The notes under the pieces: generated by a model
The model's database searches: none
Seen by the model: only the letters and a program-made list of their open reading frames with translations
Told to the model about the DNA's origin: nothing
Source: Streptomyces griseus
GTDB lineage: Bacteria > Actinomycetota > Actinomycetes > Streptomycetales > Streptomycetaceae
Assembly: GCF_001715295.1 (NCBI RefSeq)
Contig: NZ_MDKB01000001.1
Span: forward strand, 67,345 to 131,344
Reading direction: 5' to 3'
Length of the DNA stretch: 64,000 bases
Part shown: piece by piece, positions 49,292 to 58,044 of the stretch
How positions within the stretch are numbered: the first letter of the stretch is position 1
Layout: every line of letters starts with the position of its first letter
Program-made: the position numbers and the translations under genes

Positions 49292-51742
49292 CTACAGCGG
49301 TCCCGCGATCACCGCGACCGGGCTCTCCAGCGGCGTGCCCGAACCGTCCCGGCGCGGGTCGGGGGCCGGCAGCTCCGCCGGTGCGCCGTTGCGCTGCGCG
49401 GCCTTGGCCGGCACCCCGCCCGCCCAGCCGAAGACCAGGACGTCCTCCCCCTTGAGGAAGCGCTGACAGCGCACTCCGCCGGTGGCCCGGCCCTTGCGCG
49501 GGTACTGGTCGAACGGGGTGAGCTTCGCGGTCAGCTCCGAATCGTCCAGCGTGCCGTGCGATCCGGCCACCGTGAACACCACGGCGTCGGCCGCGGGATC
49601 CACCGCCGTGAAGGAGAGCACCGCGGCACCCGCCGCGAGCTTGACCCCCGCCATGCCCCCCGCCGCCCGGCCCTGCGGGCGCACCTGCGCGGCCGGATAG
49701 CGCAGCAGTTGCGCGTCGGACGTGATGAAGACCAGGTCCTCCTCGCCCGTGCGCAGTTCCGCCGCACCGACGATCCGGTCACCGTCCTTCAGCGTGATGA
49801 CCTCCAACTCGTCCTTGTTCGCCGGATAGTCGGGCACCACGCGCTTGACCACCCCCTGCAGGGTCCCGATGGCCAGGCCGGGCGACGCCTCGTCCAGCGT
49901 GGTGAGGCAGATCAGCTCCTCGCCGGTCTCCAGCGTGAGGAACTCCGAGACCTGCGCCCCGCCCGACAGGTTCGGAGCCGCGTGGGTGTCCGGCAGCTGG
50001 GGCAGGTCGATCACGGACAGGCGCAGCAGCCGCCCGGTGGACGTCACCGCCCCCACGTCGCCGCGTGCCGTCGCGGGGACGGCCGAGACGATCACGTCGT
50101 GCTTCGTACGCTTGGCGTCCTCGGCCGCGACGACCTGGTCGGCGTTGGCCGTGCGGGCCAGCAGGCCGGTCGAGGAGAGCAGCACGCGGCACGGGTCGTC
50201 GGCGACCTCGAGGGGTACGGAGGCGACCTGCGAACCGGCCGACTCCAGCAGCACGGTGCGCCGGTCGGTGCCGAACTTCTTCGCCACCGCCGCGAGTTCC
50301 CCCGACACCAGCTTGCGCAGCTCCGCGTCCGACTCCAGGATCGCGGTCAGCTTCGCGATCTCGTCGTTCAGCCGGTCGCGCTCGCCCTCCAGCTCGATCC
50401 GGTCGAACCGGGTCAGCCTGCGCAGCGGCGTGTCCAGGATGTACTGGGTCTGGATGTCGCTCAGCGAGAAGCGCTCCATCAGGCGCTCCTTGGCCTGCGC
50501 GGAGTTGTCGCTGTCCCGGATGAGACGGATGACCTCGTCGATGTCGAGGAGCGCGACCAGGAGACCCTCGACCAGGTGCAGCCGGTCCCGCCGCTTGGTC
50601 CTGCGGAACTCGCTGCGCCGGCGCACGACGTCGAAGCGGTGGTCGAGGTAGACCTCCAGGAGCTCCTTGAGCCCCAGGGTGAGCGGCTGCCCGTCGACCA
50701 GCGCCACGTTGTTGATCCCGAAGGACTCCTCCATCGGCGTCAGCTTGTAGAGCTGCTCCAGCACGGCCTCCGGTACGAAACCGTTCTTGACCTCGATCAC
50801 CAGGCGCAGGCCGTGAGCCCGGTCGGTGAGGTCCTTGACGTCCGCGATGCCCTGGAGCTTCTTCGCCCCGACGAGGTCCTTGATCTTGGAGATCACCTTC
50901 TCGGGACCGACGGTGAAGGGGAGTTCCGTGACGACGAGCCCCTTGCGGCGGGCCGTGACGTTCTCCACGGCCACGGTCGCGCGGATCTTGAACGAGCCGC
51001 GGCCCTTGGCGTACGCGTCCTTGATGCCGCCGAGCCCGACGATCCGGCCGCCGGTGGGCAGGTCGGGGCCCGGGACGAACCGCATCAACGTCTCGAGGTC
51101 GGCGGCCGGGTGCCTGATGAGGTGGCGGGCTGCGGCGATCACCTCGCCGAGATTGTGCGGGGGCATGTTGGTCGCCATGCCGACCGCGATCCCCGAGGCG
51201 CCGTTGACCAGGAGGTTCGGATAGGCGGCGGGGAGGACGACCGGCTCCTGCTCCTGGCCGTCGTAGTTCGACTGGAAGTCGACGGTGTCCTCGTCGATCG
51301 ACTCCGTCATCAGCGAGGTGGCGTCGGCCATCCGGCACTCGGTGTACCGCATGGCCGCCGGCGGGTCGTCGTTGCCGAGCGAGCCGAAGTTGCCGTGTCC
51401 GTCGACCAGGGGCAGGCGCATCGAGAACGGCTGTGCCATGCGCACCAGTGCGTCGTAGATCGACGCGTCCCCGTGCGGGTGCAACTTGCCCATCACCTCG
51501 CCCACGACACGGGCGCACTTGACGTAGCCCCGGTCGGGGCGCAGCCCCATCTCGTTCATCTGGGACACGATGCGGCGGTGCACGGGCTTCATGCCGTCGC
51601 GGGCGTCGGGCAGAGCCCTGGAGTAGATCACCGAGTACGCGTACTCGAGGAAGGAGCCCTGCATTTCGTCGACGACGTCGATGTCGAGGATCTTCTCCTC
51701 GAAGTCGTCCGGCGGCGGGGTCTTCGTGCTGCGGCGGGCCAT
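49292..51742 (-). CDS. parC: DNA topoisomerase IV subunit A
   Basis: 816 residues. The breakage-reunion domain has the catalytic Tyr133 in AMRYTECRM and the quinolone region [17 protein letters not shown], with Ala93 where Escherichia coli GyrA has Ser83. [18 protein letters not shown] and the C-terminal beta-propeller follow. The start at 51742 gives [11 protein letters not shown]. It works with ParE to decatenate chromosomes; the linear streptomycete chromosome still needs this. The two genes are not adjacent but lie in one region. Confidence 0.95.
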   Translation of the reverse strand: MARRSTKTPPPDDFEEKILDIDVVDEMQGSFLEYAYSVIYSRALPDARDGMKPVHRRIVSQMNEMGLRPDRGYVKCARVVGEVMGKLHPHGDASIYDALVRMAQPFSMRLPLVDGHGNFGSLGNDDPPAAMRYTECRMADATSLMTESIDEDTVDFQSNYDGQEQEPVVLPAAYPNLLVNGASGIAVGMATNMPPHNLGEVIAAARHLIRHPAADLETLMRFVPGPDLPTGGRIVGLGGIKDAYAKGRGSFKIRATVAVENVTARRKGLVVTELPFTVGPEKVISKIKDLVGAKKLQGIADVKDLTDRAHGLRLVIEVKNGFVPEAVLEQLYKLTPMEESFGINNVALVDGQPLTLGLKELLEVYLDHRFDVVRRRSEFRRTKRRDRLHLVEGLLVALLDIDEVIRLIRDSDNSAQAKERLMERFSLSDIQTQYILDTPLRRLTRFDRIELEGERDRLNDEIAKLTAILESDAELRKLVSGELAAVAKKFGTDRRTVLLESAGSQVASVPLEVADDPCRVLLSSTGLLARTANADQVVAAEDAKRTKHDVIVSAVPATARGDVGAVTSTGRLLRLSVIDLPQLPDTHAAPNLSGGAQVSEFLTLETGEELICLTTLDEASPGLAIGTLQGVVKRVVPDYPANKDELEVITLKDGDRIVGAAELRTGEEDLVFITSDAQLLRYPAAQVRPQGRAAGGMAGVKLAAGAAVLSFTAVDPAADAVVFTVAGSHGTLDDSELTAKLTPFDQYPRKGRATGGVRCQRFLKGEDVLVFGWAGGVPAKAAQRNGAPAELPAPDPRRDGSGTPLESPVAVIAGPL

Positions 51743-51989
51743 CGCGGCTGCGACTCCTTCACAGATTCTGGCGGGCAACCTCAGGGTTCTGACGCGGACC
51801 ATTGTGGACCGCCGCACCGACAACGCCGACCTCGACCCGTCCGAAGCGGGCTGCGGAGCCTCCCGGGAGCCCGTGCGTACGGCACGATCTACGACAACAT
51901 TCACCCGGCGGGAACTTCGCCAGGTGCCCGTGCGCTTGCTTACAGTGGCAGGTCCGGCAGGAAATCCTGTACCGATCGAAGGGACGTAC

Positions 51990-53369
51990 ATGCCCATGGG
52001 TCACACGGCCACAGCCCAGGCCGGTTCCGGCGGCTTGACGGCGACCGAACACCGCCTGGCCAACGGCCTGCGCGTGGTGCTGTCCGAGGACCATCTGACC
52101 CCGGTCGCCGCCGTCTGCCTCTGGTACGACGTCGGTTCCCGTCACGAGGTGAAGGGACGCACGGGACTCGCGCACCTCTTCGAGCACCTGATGTTCCAGG
52201 GATCCGGCCAGGTGAAGGGGAACGGCCACTTCGAACTGGTGCAGGGGGCGGGCGGTTCCCTCAACGGCACCACCAGTTTCGAGCGCACCAACTACTTCGA
52301 GACGATGCCCACGCACCAGCTGGAGCTGGCCCTGTGGCTCGAGGCGGACCGGATGGGCTCCCTGCTCGCCGCGCTCGACGAGGAGTCCATGGAGAACCAG
52401 CGGGACGTCGTGAAGAACGAGCGCCGCCAGCGGTACGACAACGTCCCGTACGGCACGGCGTTCGAGAGGCTCACGGCGCTCGCCTACCCGGAGGGCCACC
52501 CGTACCACCACACGCCGATCGGTTCGATGGCCGACCTGGACGCGGCGACCCTCGAGGACGCCCAGGCGTTCTTCCGCACGTACTACGCGCCCAACAACGC
52601 GGTGCTCTCGGTGGTCGGGGACATCGACCCGGAGCAGACCCTGGCCTGGGTCGAGAAGTACTTCGGATCCATCCCCTCCCACGACGGCAAGCAGCCGCCG
52701 CGCGACGGCACCCTCCCCGGCATCATCGGCGAGCAGCTGCGCGAAGTGGTCCACGAGGAGGTTCCCGCGCGTGCGCTGATGGCCGCCTACCGGCTGCCGC
52801 ACGACGGGACCCGGGAGTGCGACGCCGCCGACCTGGCCCTCACCGTGCTCGGCGGCGGGGAGTCGTCCCGCCTGCACAACCGCCTGGTGCGCCGCGACCG
52901 TACGGCGGTCGCCGCCGGATTCGGGCTGCTCAGGCTCGCCGGAGCGCCTTCCCTGGGATGGCTGGACGTCAAGACGTCCGGTGGCGTCGAGGTGCCGCAG
53001 ATCGAGGCGGCCGTCGACGAGGAGCTGGCCCGGTTCGCCGAGGAGGGCCCCACCCCGGAGGAAATGGAGCGGGCCCAGGCGCAGTTGGAGCGCGAGTGGC
53101 TCGACCGGCTCGGTACGGTCGCGGGCCGCGCCGACGAACTCTGCCGGTACGCCGTGCTCTTCGGCGACCCGCAGCTCGCCCTGACCGCGGTGCGGCGCGT
53201 CCTCGACGTGAGTGCCGAGGAGGTAAGGGACGCCGCCCGGGCCCACCTGCGGCCCGACAACCGCGCGGTCCTGGTCTACGAGCCGGTCGAACCGGCCGAC
53301 GAGACCGGGGAATCGGCAGAGGAAGCCCCGGCGGACACCGCCGGCGCGCACGAGGGGGCCGACAAGTGA
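51990..53369 (+). CDS. M16-family zinc metallopeptidase, catalytic subunit type
   Basis: 459 residues. The inverted zinc motif HxxEH is H62-L-F-E65-H66, followed by a downstream Glu in ENQRDVVKNERRQRYD. FQGSGQVKG and NGTTSFERTNYFETMP are typical. AAGGGA precedes the ATG at 51990; an ATG 6 bp later is an alternative. It matches the active, beta-type subunit of mitochondrial-processing-peptidase-like pairs and overlaps the next gene by 4 bp. Substrate unknown. There is no signal peptide, so it acts in the cytoplasm. Confidence 0.92.
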   Translation: MPMGHTATAQAGSGGLTATEHRLANGLRVVLSEDHLTPVAAVCLWYDVGSRHEVKGRTGLAHLFEHLMFQGSGQVKGNGHFELVQGAGGSLNGTTSFERTNYFETMPTHQLELALWLEADRMGSLLAALDEESMENQRDVVKNERRQRYDNVPYGTAFERLTALAYPEGHPYHHTPIGSMADLDAATLEDAQAFFRTYYAPNNAVLSVVGDIDPEQTLAWVEKYFGSIPSHDGKQPPRDGTLPGIIGEQLREVVHEEVPARALMAAYRLPHDGTRECDAADLALTVLGGGESSRLHNRLVRRDRTAVAAGFGLLRLAGAPSLGWLDVKTSGGVEVPQIEAAVDEELARFAEEGPTPEEMERAQAQLEREWLDRLGTVAGRADELCRYAVLFGDPQLALTAVRRVLDVSAEEVRDAARAHLRPDNRAVLVYEPVEPADETGESAEEAPADTAGAHEGADK

Positions 53370-54778
53370 GCGACGCCGCCGTGACTGGAGTAGCGATGGA
53401 GTACCACCCCCGGCCGACCGCCGGCGAGGCCAGGCCGTGGGCCTTCCCCGCGCCCGAGCGCGGCGCCCTGCCCAACGGGCTGACCGTGCTGCGCTGCCAC
53501 CGCCCCGGCCAGCAGGTCGTCGCCGTGGAGATCTTCCTGGACGCGCCGCTGGACGCCGAACCCGAGGGCCTGGACGGGGTGGCCACGATCATGGCGCGGG
53601 CCCTGTCCGAGGGCACGGACAAGCATTCCGCCGAGGAGTTCGCCGCCGAGCTGGAGCGCTGCGGTGCCACGCTCGACGCGCACGCCGACCACCCCGGCAT
53701 CCGGGTCTCCCTGGAGGTCCCGGTCTCCCGGCTGGCCAAGGCGCTCGGCCTGGTCGCCGAGGCGCTGCGCGCCCCGGCCCTCGCCGGGAGCGAGGTCGAG
53801 CGCCTGGTGGGCAACCGGCTCGACGAGATCCCCCACGAGCAGGCCAACCCGGCCCGGCGTGCCGCCAAGCAGCTCTCCAAGGAGCTCTTCCCGGCCACGG
53901 TGCGCATGTCGCGCCCGCGCCAGGGCACCGAGGAGACGGTGCGCCGGATCGACGCCGAGGCCGTACGCGCCTTCTACGACGCCCACGTCCGCCCGTCCAC
54001 GGCGACGGCGGTGGTCGTCGGTGACCTCACCGACGTGGACCTGGACTCGCTCCTGGCCGACACGCTCGGCGACTGGTCGGGCACCACCGCCCACGCCCGC
54101 CCCGTGCCGCCGATCACCGCGGACGACACCGGCCGCGTCGTCATCGTGGACCGGCCCGGCGCCGTGCAGACACAGCTGCTGATCGGCCGGATCGGTGCCG
54201 ACCGGCACGACAGCGTGTGGCCGGCCCAGGTCCTCGGTACGTACTGCCTGGGCGGCACCCTCACCTCGCGGCTGGACCGCGTACTGCGTGAGGAGAAGGG
54301 CTACACGTACGGGGTCCGGGCCTTCGGCCAGGTCCTGCGCTCGGCGGCGCCCGGCTCCTCCACGGGGGCGACCGGCGCCGCGATGCTCGCCATCAGCGGT
54401 TCCGTGGACACGGAGTCCACCGGGCCCGCGCTGGCGGACCTGTGGACGGTCCTGCGGACGCTGGCGGCCGAAGGGCTCACCGACGCCGAACGGGAGACCG
54501 CGGTACAGAACCTCGTCGGGGTGGCCCCGCTGAAGTACGAGACGGCGGCCTCCGTCGCGGGCACCCTGGCCGACCAGGTGGAGCAGCATCTCCCGGACGA
54601 CTACCAGGCCCGGCTGTACGCGCGCCTGGCCGAGACCGGCACCGTCGAGGCGACCGCCGCGGTGGTCAACGCCTTCCCGGTGGACCGGCTGGTCACCGTC
54701 CTCGTCGGGGACGCCGCGCAGATCGCGGAGCCTGTCAGGGCGCTGGGCATCGGCGAGGTGTCGGTCGTCAGCGGCTGA
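53366..54778 (+). CDS. M16-family peptidase-like protein, non-catalytic subunit type
   Basis: 470 residues, GTG start overlapping the previous stop (GTGA). It has the M16 fold but lacks HxxEH: the aligned region reads GVATIMARALSEGTDKHS. It keeps the Arg/Tyr pair region SRLDRVLREEKGYTYGV, which in paired M16 systems supports catalysis in the partner. It should form an alpha/beta heterodimer with the preceding protein. The reading frame is open for thousands of bases upstream, but only this part is homologous. Confidence 0.9.
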   Translation: MSDAAVTGVAMEYHPRPTAGEARPWAFPAPERGALPNGLTVLRCHRPGQQVVAVEIFLDAPLDAEPEGLDGVATIMARALSEGTDKHSAEEFAAELERCGATLDAHADHPGIRVSLEVPVSRLAKALGLVAEALRAPALAGSEVERLVGNRLDEIPHEQANPARRAAKQLSKELFPATVRMSRPRQGTEETVRRIDAEAVRAFYDAHVRPSTATAVVVGDLTDVDLDSLLADTLGDWSGTTAHARPVPPITADDTGRVVIVDRPGAVQTQLLIGRIGADRHDSVWPAQVLGTYCLGGTLTSRLDRVLREEKGYTYGVRAFGQVLRSAAPGSSTGATGAAMLAISGSVDTESTGPALADLWTVLRTLAAEGLTDAERETAVQNLVGVAPLKYETAASVAGTLADQVEQHLPDDYQARLYARLAETGTVEATAAVVNAFPVDRLVTVLVGDAAQIAEPVRALGIGEVSVVSG

Positions 54779-55289
54779 ACCGGGCTCACCGCTGACGAGC
54801 GTTGCCGATACGAGGGGTCCTGATCACAGGCGAAGACCTCCGGGGCGGTGGAGGCGTCGCGTCCTCACCGCACCGGAGGTCTTCGTGTCCCCCCGTCATG
54901 CCCGCCTGACCCTTCGCGAGAGGGGGCAGGCGGGCGGCGGCCGGCGATCCCGGGTGTCCGTTCCGGCAGCCCGGTGACGCCGGGTACGCATCCGGGCCGC
55001 GCCGTCCGGAGCGGCCCGGTCCTCGCCTTGCGGGCGCGCGCACCGGACGCCGCCGGAGCTGCCCTCCGGGCGGACGATGCTCCGTTCGGGCCACGCCCCG
55101 GCGGCAGCGGACGGGCTCCCGGGGCATGGTGATGCCCCGCCAGGAGCCCGCCCCTTTGTCCTTCTTGGGCGTCGATCGTCCGGTATGCCCTGTGGGATGT
55201 GTGACAAAAGCCCGTCTTCATTTGGTGAACGCAAGGGGCCCGGCCTAGCGTCGGCTCGGCTGTCCGCCGGACATCAGCCGCGACCGCGG
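54779..55289. other. gap between the M16 pair and the riboswitch
   Basis: A long hairpin (54831-54885) follows the M16 operon. After it no gene is supported. The AT-richer part near 55180-55240 probably holds the promoter of the riboswitch-M23 transcript. Confidence 0.5.
54831..54885 (+). terminator. terminator of the M16 gene pair
   Basis: Outer 13-bp arms cgaagacctccgg / ccggaggtcttcg enclose a second stem with small bulges, 52 bp after the stop. Confidence 0.75.
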
Positions 55290-55460
55290 CGCCGGGCAGC
55301 CATCGCCGAGTCCCCGTCAGGCGCGAGCCTGGGGAGCCGGGGACCCACGCAGTCCCTGGGGTGAATCGGATGCCTGCGTCCCGTACGGGAGGCAGGGGTC
55401 CGTAGGAGACCTTCCTGCTCCGAACCCGTCAGCTAACCCGGTAGGCGAGAAGGAAGGAAA
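55290..55460 (+). ncRNA. c-di-AMP riboswitch (ydaO/yuaA class) in the leader of the M23 gene
   Basis: Conserved elements occur in order: CGCCGAGTCCCC, CGAGCCTGGGGAGCCGGGGA, GGGTGAATC, GTAGGAGACCTTCCTGCTCC, then GAACCCGTCAGCTAACCCGG and TAGGCG. This order and these motifs match the actinobacterial ydaO/yuaA class that binds c-di-AMP and precedes cell-wall hydrolase genes such as rpfA. The aptamer is followed at once by the purine-rich ribosome binding site AAGGAAAGGA, so control by premature termination or by hiding that site is likely. c-di-AMP usually turns such genes off. Confidence 0.85.
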
Positions 55461-55474
55461 GGATCAGCTCCTCC

Positions 55475-56257
55475 ATGGCGTTCACCCGTGCCACCGGGAA
55501 GCACCGTGCCCCGAGCCGTCTGTCGCGCCACGGCGCCCGGGCCGTCGGCGTCGCGGCCCTGGCCACCACCGGAGTCATCGGCGCCACCGCCTCACCGGCC
55601 CTCGCCGCCGACTCCGACGCCCCCGCCGTCAGCACCACCGGACTGACCCAGGCCGTCACCCTCGACACCACCCTCGCCGCTCAGATCGAGGCCCAGGCCG
55701 AGGCCCAGCAGCACCAGGCCGACATGGCGGCGAAGGCCGCGGCCCGGGCGAAGGCCGAGGCGGAGGCGAAGCGCAAGGCCGAGGCCCGCGCCGCCGAGGT
55801 CCGCGAGGAGAAGGCCCGCGCCGCCCGTGCGGCGGAGCGCGCCCGGCTCGACGCCTTCCACCTCCCGGTCGCCGGCTCGTACGTGACCACCGGCTACCGG
55901 TCCGGCGGCTCCCTCTGGTCCTCCGGCAGCCACTCCGGTGTGGACTTCCGCGCCGCCTCCGGCACCCCGGTGGTCGCGGTCGGCGCCGGTACGGTCGTCG
56001 AGGCGGGCTGGGGCGGTGCGTACGGCAACAACATCGTGCTCCGGATGGCGGACGGCACGTACACCCAGTACGGCCACCTCTCCTCGATCGGCGTCTCCGT
56101 CGGCCGGAGCGTCGCCTCGGGTGAGCAGATAGGCCTCTCGGGCTCGACGGGCAACTCCACCGGACCGCACCTGCACTTCGAGGCGCGGACGAGCCCGGAG
56201 TACGGCTCGGACATGGACCCCGTCGCCTACCTCCGCGCCCACGGCGTCCGGGTCTGA
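55475..56257 (+). CDS. secreted M23-family peptidoglycan endopeptidase
   Basis: 260 residues. A signal peptide (about 1-45, ending SPALAA) is followed by a highly charged Ala/Glu/Lys/Arg coiled-coil (65-127) and a LytM/M23 domain. Zinc ligands are H153 and D157 in HSGVD and H234 in PHLHFE; H201 and H232 are catalytic. It should cut peptidoglycan cross-links outside the cell. The c-di-AMP riboswitch upstream ties this to cell-wall and osmotic signalling. The last codons are duplicated immediately downstream. Confidence 0.94.
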   Translation: MAFTRATGKHRAPSRLSRHGARAVGVAALATTGVIGATASPALAADSDAPAVSTTGLTQAVTLDTTLAAQIEAQAEAQQHQADMAAKAAARAKAEAEAKRKAEARAAEVREEKARAARAAERARLDAFHLPVAGSYVTTGYRSGGSLWSSGSHSGVDFRAASGTPVVAVGAGTVVEAGWGGAYGNNIVLRMADGTYTQYGHLSSIGVSVGRSVASGEQIGLSGSTGNSTGPHLHFEARTSPEYGSDMDPVAYLRAHGVRV

Positions 56258-56310
56258 CGGCTCCGGCGTCCGGGACGGCTCTCCCCGCCCTGCGCCGCAC
56301 CACCGCTCCA

Positions 56311-56344
56311 CCGAAAGGCCCCGGCACCCCGCCGGGGCTTTCGG
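56311..56344 (+). terminator. M23 gene terminator, first copy
   Basis: ccgaaaggccccggc pairs with gccggggctttcgg with one bulged G and a 5-nt loop. Confidence 0.8.
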
Positions 56345-56442
56345 CGCGCCCCCGGTGACGACACGGACGCCCACGGCGTCCGGGTCTGACGGCTCCGGCG
56401 GCCGGGACGGCTCTCCCCGCCCTGCGCCGCACCACCGCTCCA

Positions 56443-56476
56443 CCGAAAGGCCCCGGCACCCCGCCGGGGCTTTCGG
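56443..56476 (+). terminator. M23 gene terminator, duplicated copy
   Basis: Same hairpin exactly 132 bp downstream, part of the tandem duplication. Confidence 0.8.
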
Positions 56477-56654
56477 CGTGCCCCCGGTGACGACACGGGA
56501 ACTCCTCGGATCCGCACCTCGCCGAAGCCGTCCGTGGCCAGAAGATATCCATGAATTGCACCCCGCCATCGGAAATCGCGGCGAATTGCAATAGAGTCAC
56601 GGAACAGGCGTCGATTCGGCCGCGTTCCGCGGGGATCAAGACGGAGGTTCGGAC

Positions 56655-57362
56655 ATGCGCATTCCCGCACATTCGGTATGCACGGCTGTCCGTGACGACA
56701 TCGTCTCCGGTGTCTTCGCACGCGGCAGCCGCCTGACCGAAGAGGTACTCGCGCGTCGTTACGGCGTCTCCCGCGTCCCGGTGCGCGAGGCGCTGCGCAC
56801 CCTCGAGTCCGAGGGCTTCGTCGTCACTCGCCGGCACGCCGGCGCCTGCGTGGCCGAGCCCACGGAGCAGGAGGCCGCCGACCTGCTGGAGATCCGGATG
56901 CTCCTGGAGCCGCTGGGTGCCGCGCGAGCCGCGCAGCGCCGGACCGAGGCACACCTCAAGGTGCTCCGCGGGCTGGTCGGACTGGGGCAGGAACGGGTGC
57001 GGCGCGGGGAGGGGGAGGACCTGCGCTCGCTGAGCGGCTGGTTCCACGAGACGCTGGCCCAGGCGTCCGGCAGCCCCGCGCTGATCGCACTGCTCACCCA
57101 GCTCCGGCACAAGATCGCCTGGATGTACACCGTCGAGCAGCCGGTCCGCCCCGCCGAGGCGTGGGCCGGGCACGGGGCACTCGTGGACGCCGTGGCGCGT
57201 GGCGACGCGGAACGCGCCAGGGCCCTCGCCGCCCAGCATGCCGAGCGCGCCACCGCCGCGCACCGGCTGCGCCGCGTGGACCGGACGGGGCGCGCGACGG
57301 CGGGCGGAACGCGGGTGAGCGGTTCGCAACGTGCCGTAAACATCGTGGGCCTACGCCATTAA
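56655..57362 (+). CDS. GntR-family transcriptional regulator (FCD type)
   Basis: 235 residues. The winged helix (SVCTAVRDDIVSGVFARGSR, then GVSRVPVREALRTLESEGFV) is followed by an FCD effector domain with HETLAQASGSPALIALL and a final AGHGALVDAVARGD helix that supply the usual metal ligands. The C-terminal 25 residues are Arg/Gly-rich. GGAGG precedes the ATG. It is convergent with ptsH; in related genomes this neighbour pair suggests a link to carbon metabolism. No operator was identified. Confidence 0.9.
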   Translation: MRIPAHSVCTAVRDDIVSGVFARGSRLTEEVLARRYGVSRVPVREALRTLESEGFVVTRRHAGACVAEPTEQEAADLLEIRMLLEPLGAARAAQRRTEAHLKVLRGLVGLGQERVRRGEGEDLRSLSGWFHETLAQASGSPALIALLTQLRHKIAWMYTVEQPVRPAEAWAGHGALVDAVARGDAERARALAAQHAERATAAHRLRRVDRTGRATAGGTRVSGSQRAVNIVGLRH

Positions 57363-57528
57363 CAAGGGTCCCGTATACAAAGAAGAACGGGGATCACGTA
57401 TGCGCGGAAGTTAATTACCGGAGGCCTTTCCTTCTGCTGCGCCGTTTTTTGTATGCCGCCCGCTCCAGTACGTACTGCCGGCCCCGGGTAAATCGAAGGA
57501 CAGTCTCCGGTGCATCCGGGAACGGGAA

Positions 57529-57562
57529 AGCCGCGGCTCCCCGGAAAAGGGGCGCCGCGGCT
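57529..57562 (-). terminator. ptsH terminator
   Basis: agccgcggc-t-cccc pairs with gggg-c-gccgcggct around GGAAAA with one mismatch, 37 bp after the ptsH stop. Confidence 0.75.
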
Positions 57563-57598
57563 CGGGTGCCGAACAGGCTCCGGTGGAGACCGGCGGAA

Positions 57599-57880
57599 TC
57601 AGACGGTTTCGGGAAGCTCGTCGAGGCCCTCGGCGACCAGCTTCGCCAGACGGTCCAGAGCGGCCTCGGCGTCGTCGGCCTCGGACGCGAGCACGATCTC
57701 CTCGCCGCCCTGGGCGCCCAGGCCGAGTACCGCGAGCATGGACGCGGCGTTGACCGGGTTGCCGTCGGACTTGGCGATCGTCACGGGGACGCCGGAGGCC
57801 GTGGCGGCACGGACGAAGATGGAAGCGGGGCGGGCGTGCAGGCCCTCGGTCCAACCGACGTTGACGCGGCGCTCAGCCAT
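57599..57880 (-). CDS. ptsH: phosphocarrier protein HPr
   Basis: 93 residues. The phospho-accepting His15 lies in TEGLHARPAS. Ser47 in NAASMLAVLGLG is at the place of the regulatory serine of HPr, in a variant context. HPr carries phosphate from enzyme I to sugar-specific enzyme II proteins of the phosphotransferase system. The start MAERRVNVG at 57880 is chosen; five more codons upstream are open. It is a single-gene unit, convergent with the GntR gene. Confidence 0.94.
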   Translation of the reverse strand: MAERRVNVGWTEGLHARPASIFVRAATASGVPVTIAKSDGNPVNAASMLAVLGLGAQGGEEIVLASEADDAEAALDRLAKLVAEGLDELPETV

Positions 57881-58032
57881 GGTTCTGCCCTTCACGAATC
57901 AATGGTTGTCTAGACCAGTCTCTCATGCGGTACATGCTGCCGTGCCCGGCCTCCGGTCCGGGTCACCCGCCGCCGTCGGCACCCCTCAGCGTGCCCCCGC
58001 CCCGAACCCTCCGCTACCGGTGTGCCTGGCCG

Positions 58033-58038
58033 TAGGCT
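58033..58038 (+). promoter_or_regulatory. -10-like TAGGCT of a probable leaderless gene
   Basis: TAGGCT ends 6 nt before ATG 58045 with no ribosome binding site between. Confidence 0.45.
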
Positions 58039-58044
58039 TTGTCC

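Larger units (their letters stand above)
56236..56498. repeat. 132-bp tandem duplication of the 3' end of the M23 gene and its terminator
   Basis: Copy 1 (56236-56367) and copy 2 (56368-56498) differ at only about three positions. The unit starts in the last codons of the M23 gene (GTCCGGGTCTGA is repeated) and includes the hairpin at 56311-56344, repeated at 56443-56476. The near identity implies a recent event. Confidence 0.9.

Noticed and set aside
48362-53365. Upstream extension of the second M16 gene to a 2138-codon protein
   Set aside because: The extension runs through the CobW-type gene and antisense to parC with Arg/Pro-rich sequence; homology starts only near 53366.
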